From NCBI GenBank assembly GCA_028817255.1, contig JAPPQA010000020.1:1-6002 (forward strand): DNA of 6,002 nucleotides. Reading direction: 5' to 3'. Source of the stretch: Gammaproteobacteria bacterium. GTDB taxonomy: Bacteria; Pseudomonadota; Gammaproteobacteria; Porifericomitales; Porifericomitaceae. The translations under genes were made by a program, and so were the position numbers. The notes beneath the pieces are model-generated. The model was given only the letters and a program-made list of their open reading frames with translations, was not told the DNA's origin and ran no database searches. Of the stretch, positions 5,999 through 6,002 are shown in pieces; the first letter of the stretch is position 1; each line of letters opens with the position of its first letter.

Positions 5999-6002
5999 AC
6001 TC

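Noticed and set aside
5836..6002. A small gene in the 3' intergenic region on either strand
   Set aside because: All frames there are made of palindrome sequence with proline/arginine-rich translations and no convincing start or ribosome binding site.

Overview
The window is GC-rich bacterial DNA with two co-directional genes on the + strand, followed by a short intergenic region full of palindromes. The codon use, a Sec-exported protein with cysteine pairs and a REP-like intergenic element fit a Gram-negative bacterium, probably a proteobacterium. That assignment is inference; there is no rRNA or housekeeping gene to fix the taxon.

Bases 2-4921 hold one enormous gene that enters the window already in progress. 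Its visible product is 1639 codons. The N-terminal part is a tandem of 89-residue modules (267 bp period), each a two-TPR unit plus a linker. Next come an acidic, low-complexity linker that contains decayed TPR fragments, a transitional half-module, and then 24 consecutive 34-residue TPRs (1370-3817) without a single indel. The last ~365 residues form a different, globular domain whose motifs (HYTS, RLYNAASMSDPQEG, WWRLYG, FLFK, LGP) match the DUF2971 pattern. The protein therefore looks like a very long TPR scaffold carrying a C-terminal, possibly enzymatic, DUF2971-like head. It shows no transmembrane segment, so it is probably cytoplasmic, although its true N-terminus is not visible.

Bases 4922-4965 are a compact junction. 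Two tiny ORFs with overlapping starts and stops bridge the TPR gene to the second gene, which suggests translational coupling.

Bases 4966-5835 encode a 289-residue exported protein: a GTG start, a signal peptide, then two tandem copies of a ~125-residue domain, each with one cysteine pair. The domain layout resembles the VasI/TagO-like secreted families, but only weakly. The two copies are almost identical in DNA over their C-terminal halves (133 of 135 bases) and much more diverged over their N-terminal halves.

Bases 5836-6002 are non-coding and hold a composite palindromic repeat, a longer-range inverted repeat and a strong 10-bp hairpin at the window edge. The second gene's stop codon lies inside the first palindrome.

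If the two genes form an operon, one encodes a cytoplasmic TPR/DUF2971 protein and the other a periplasmic protein. Their functional link is unknown.
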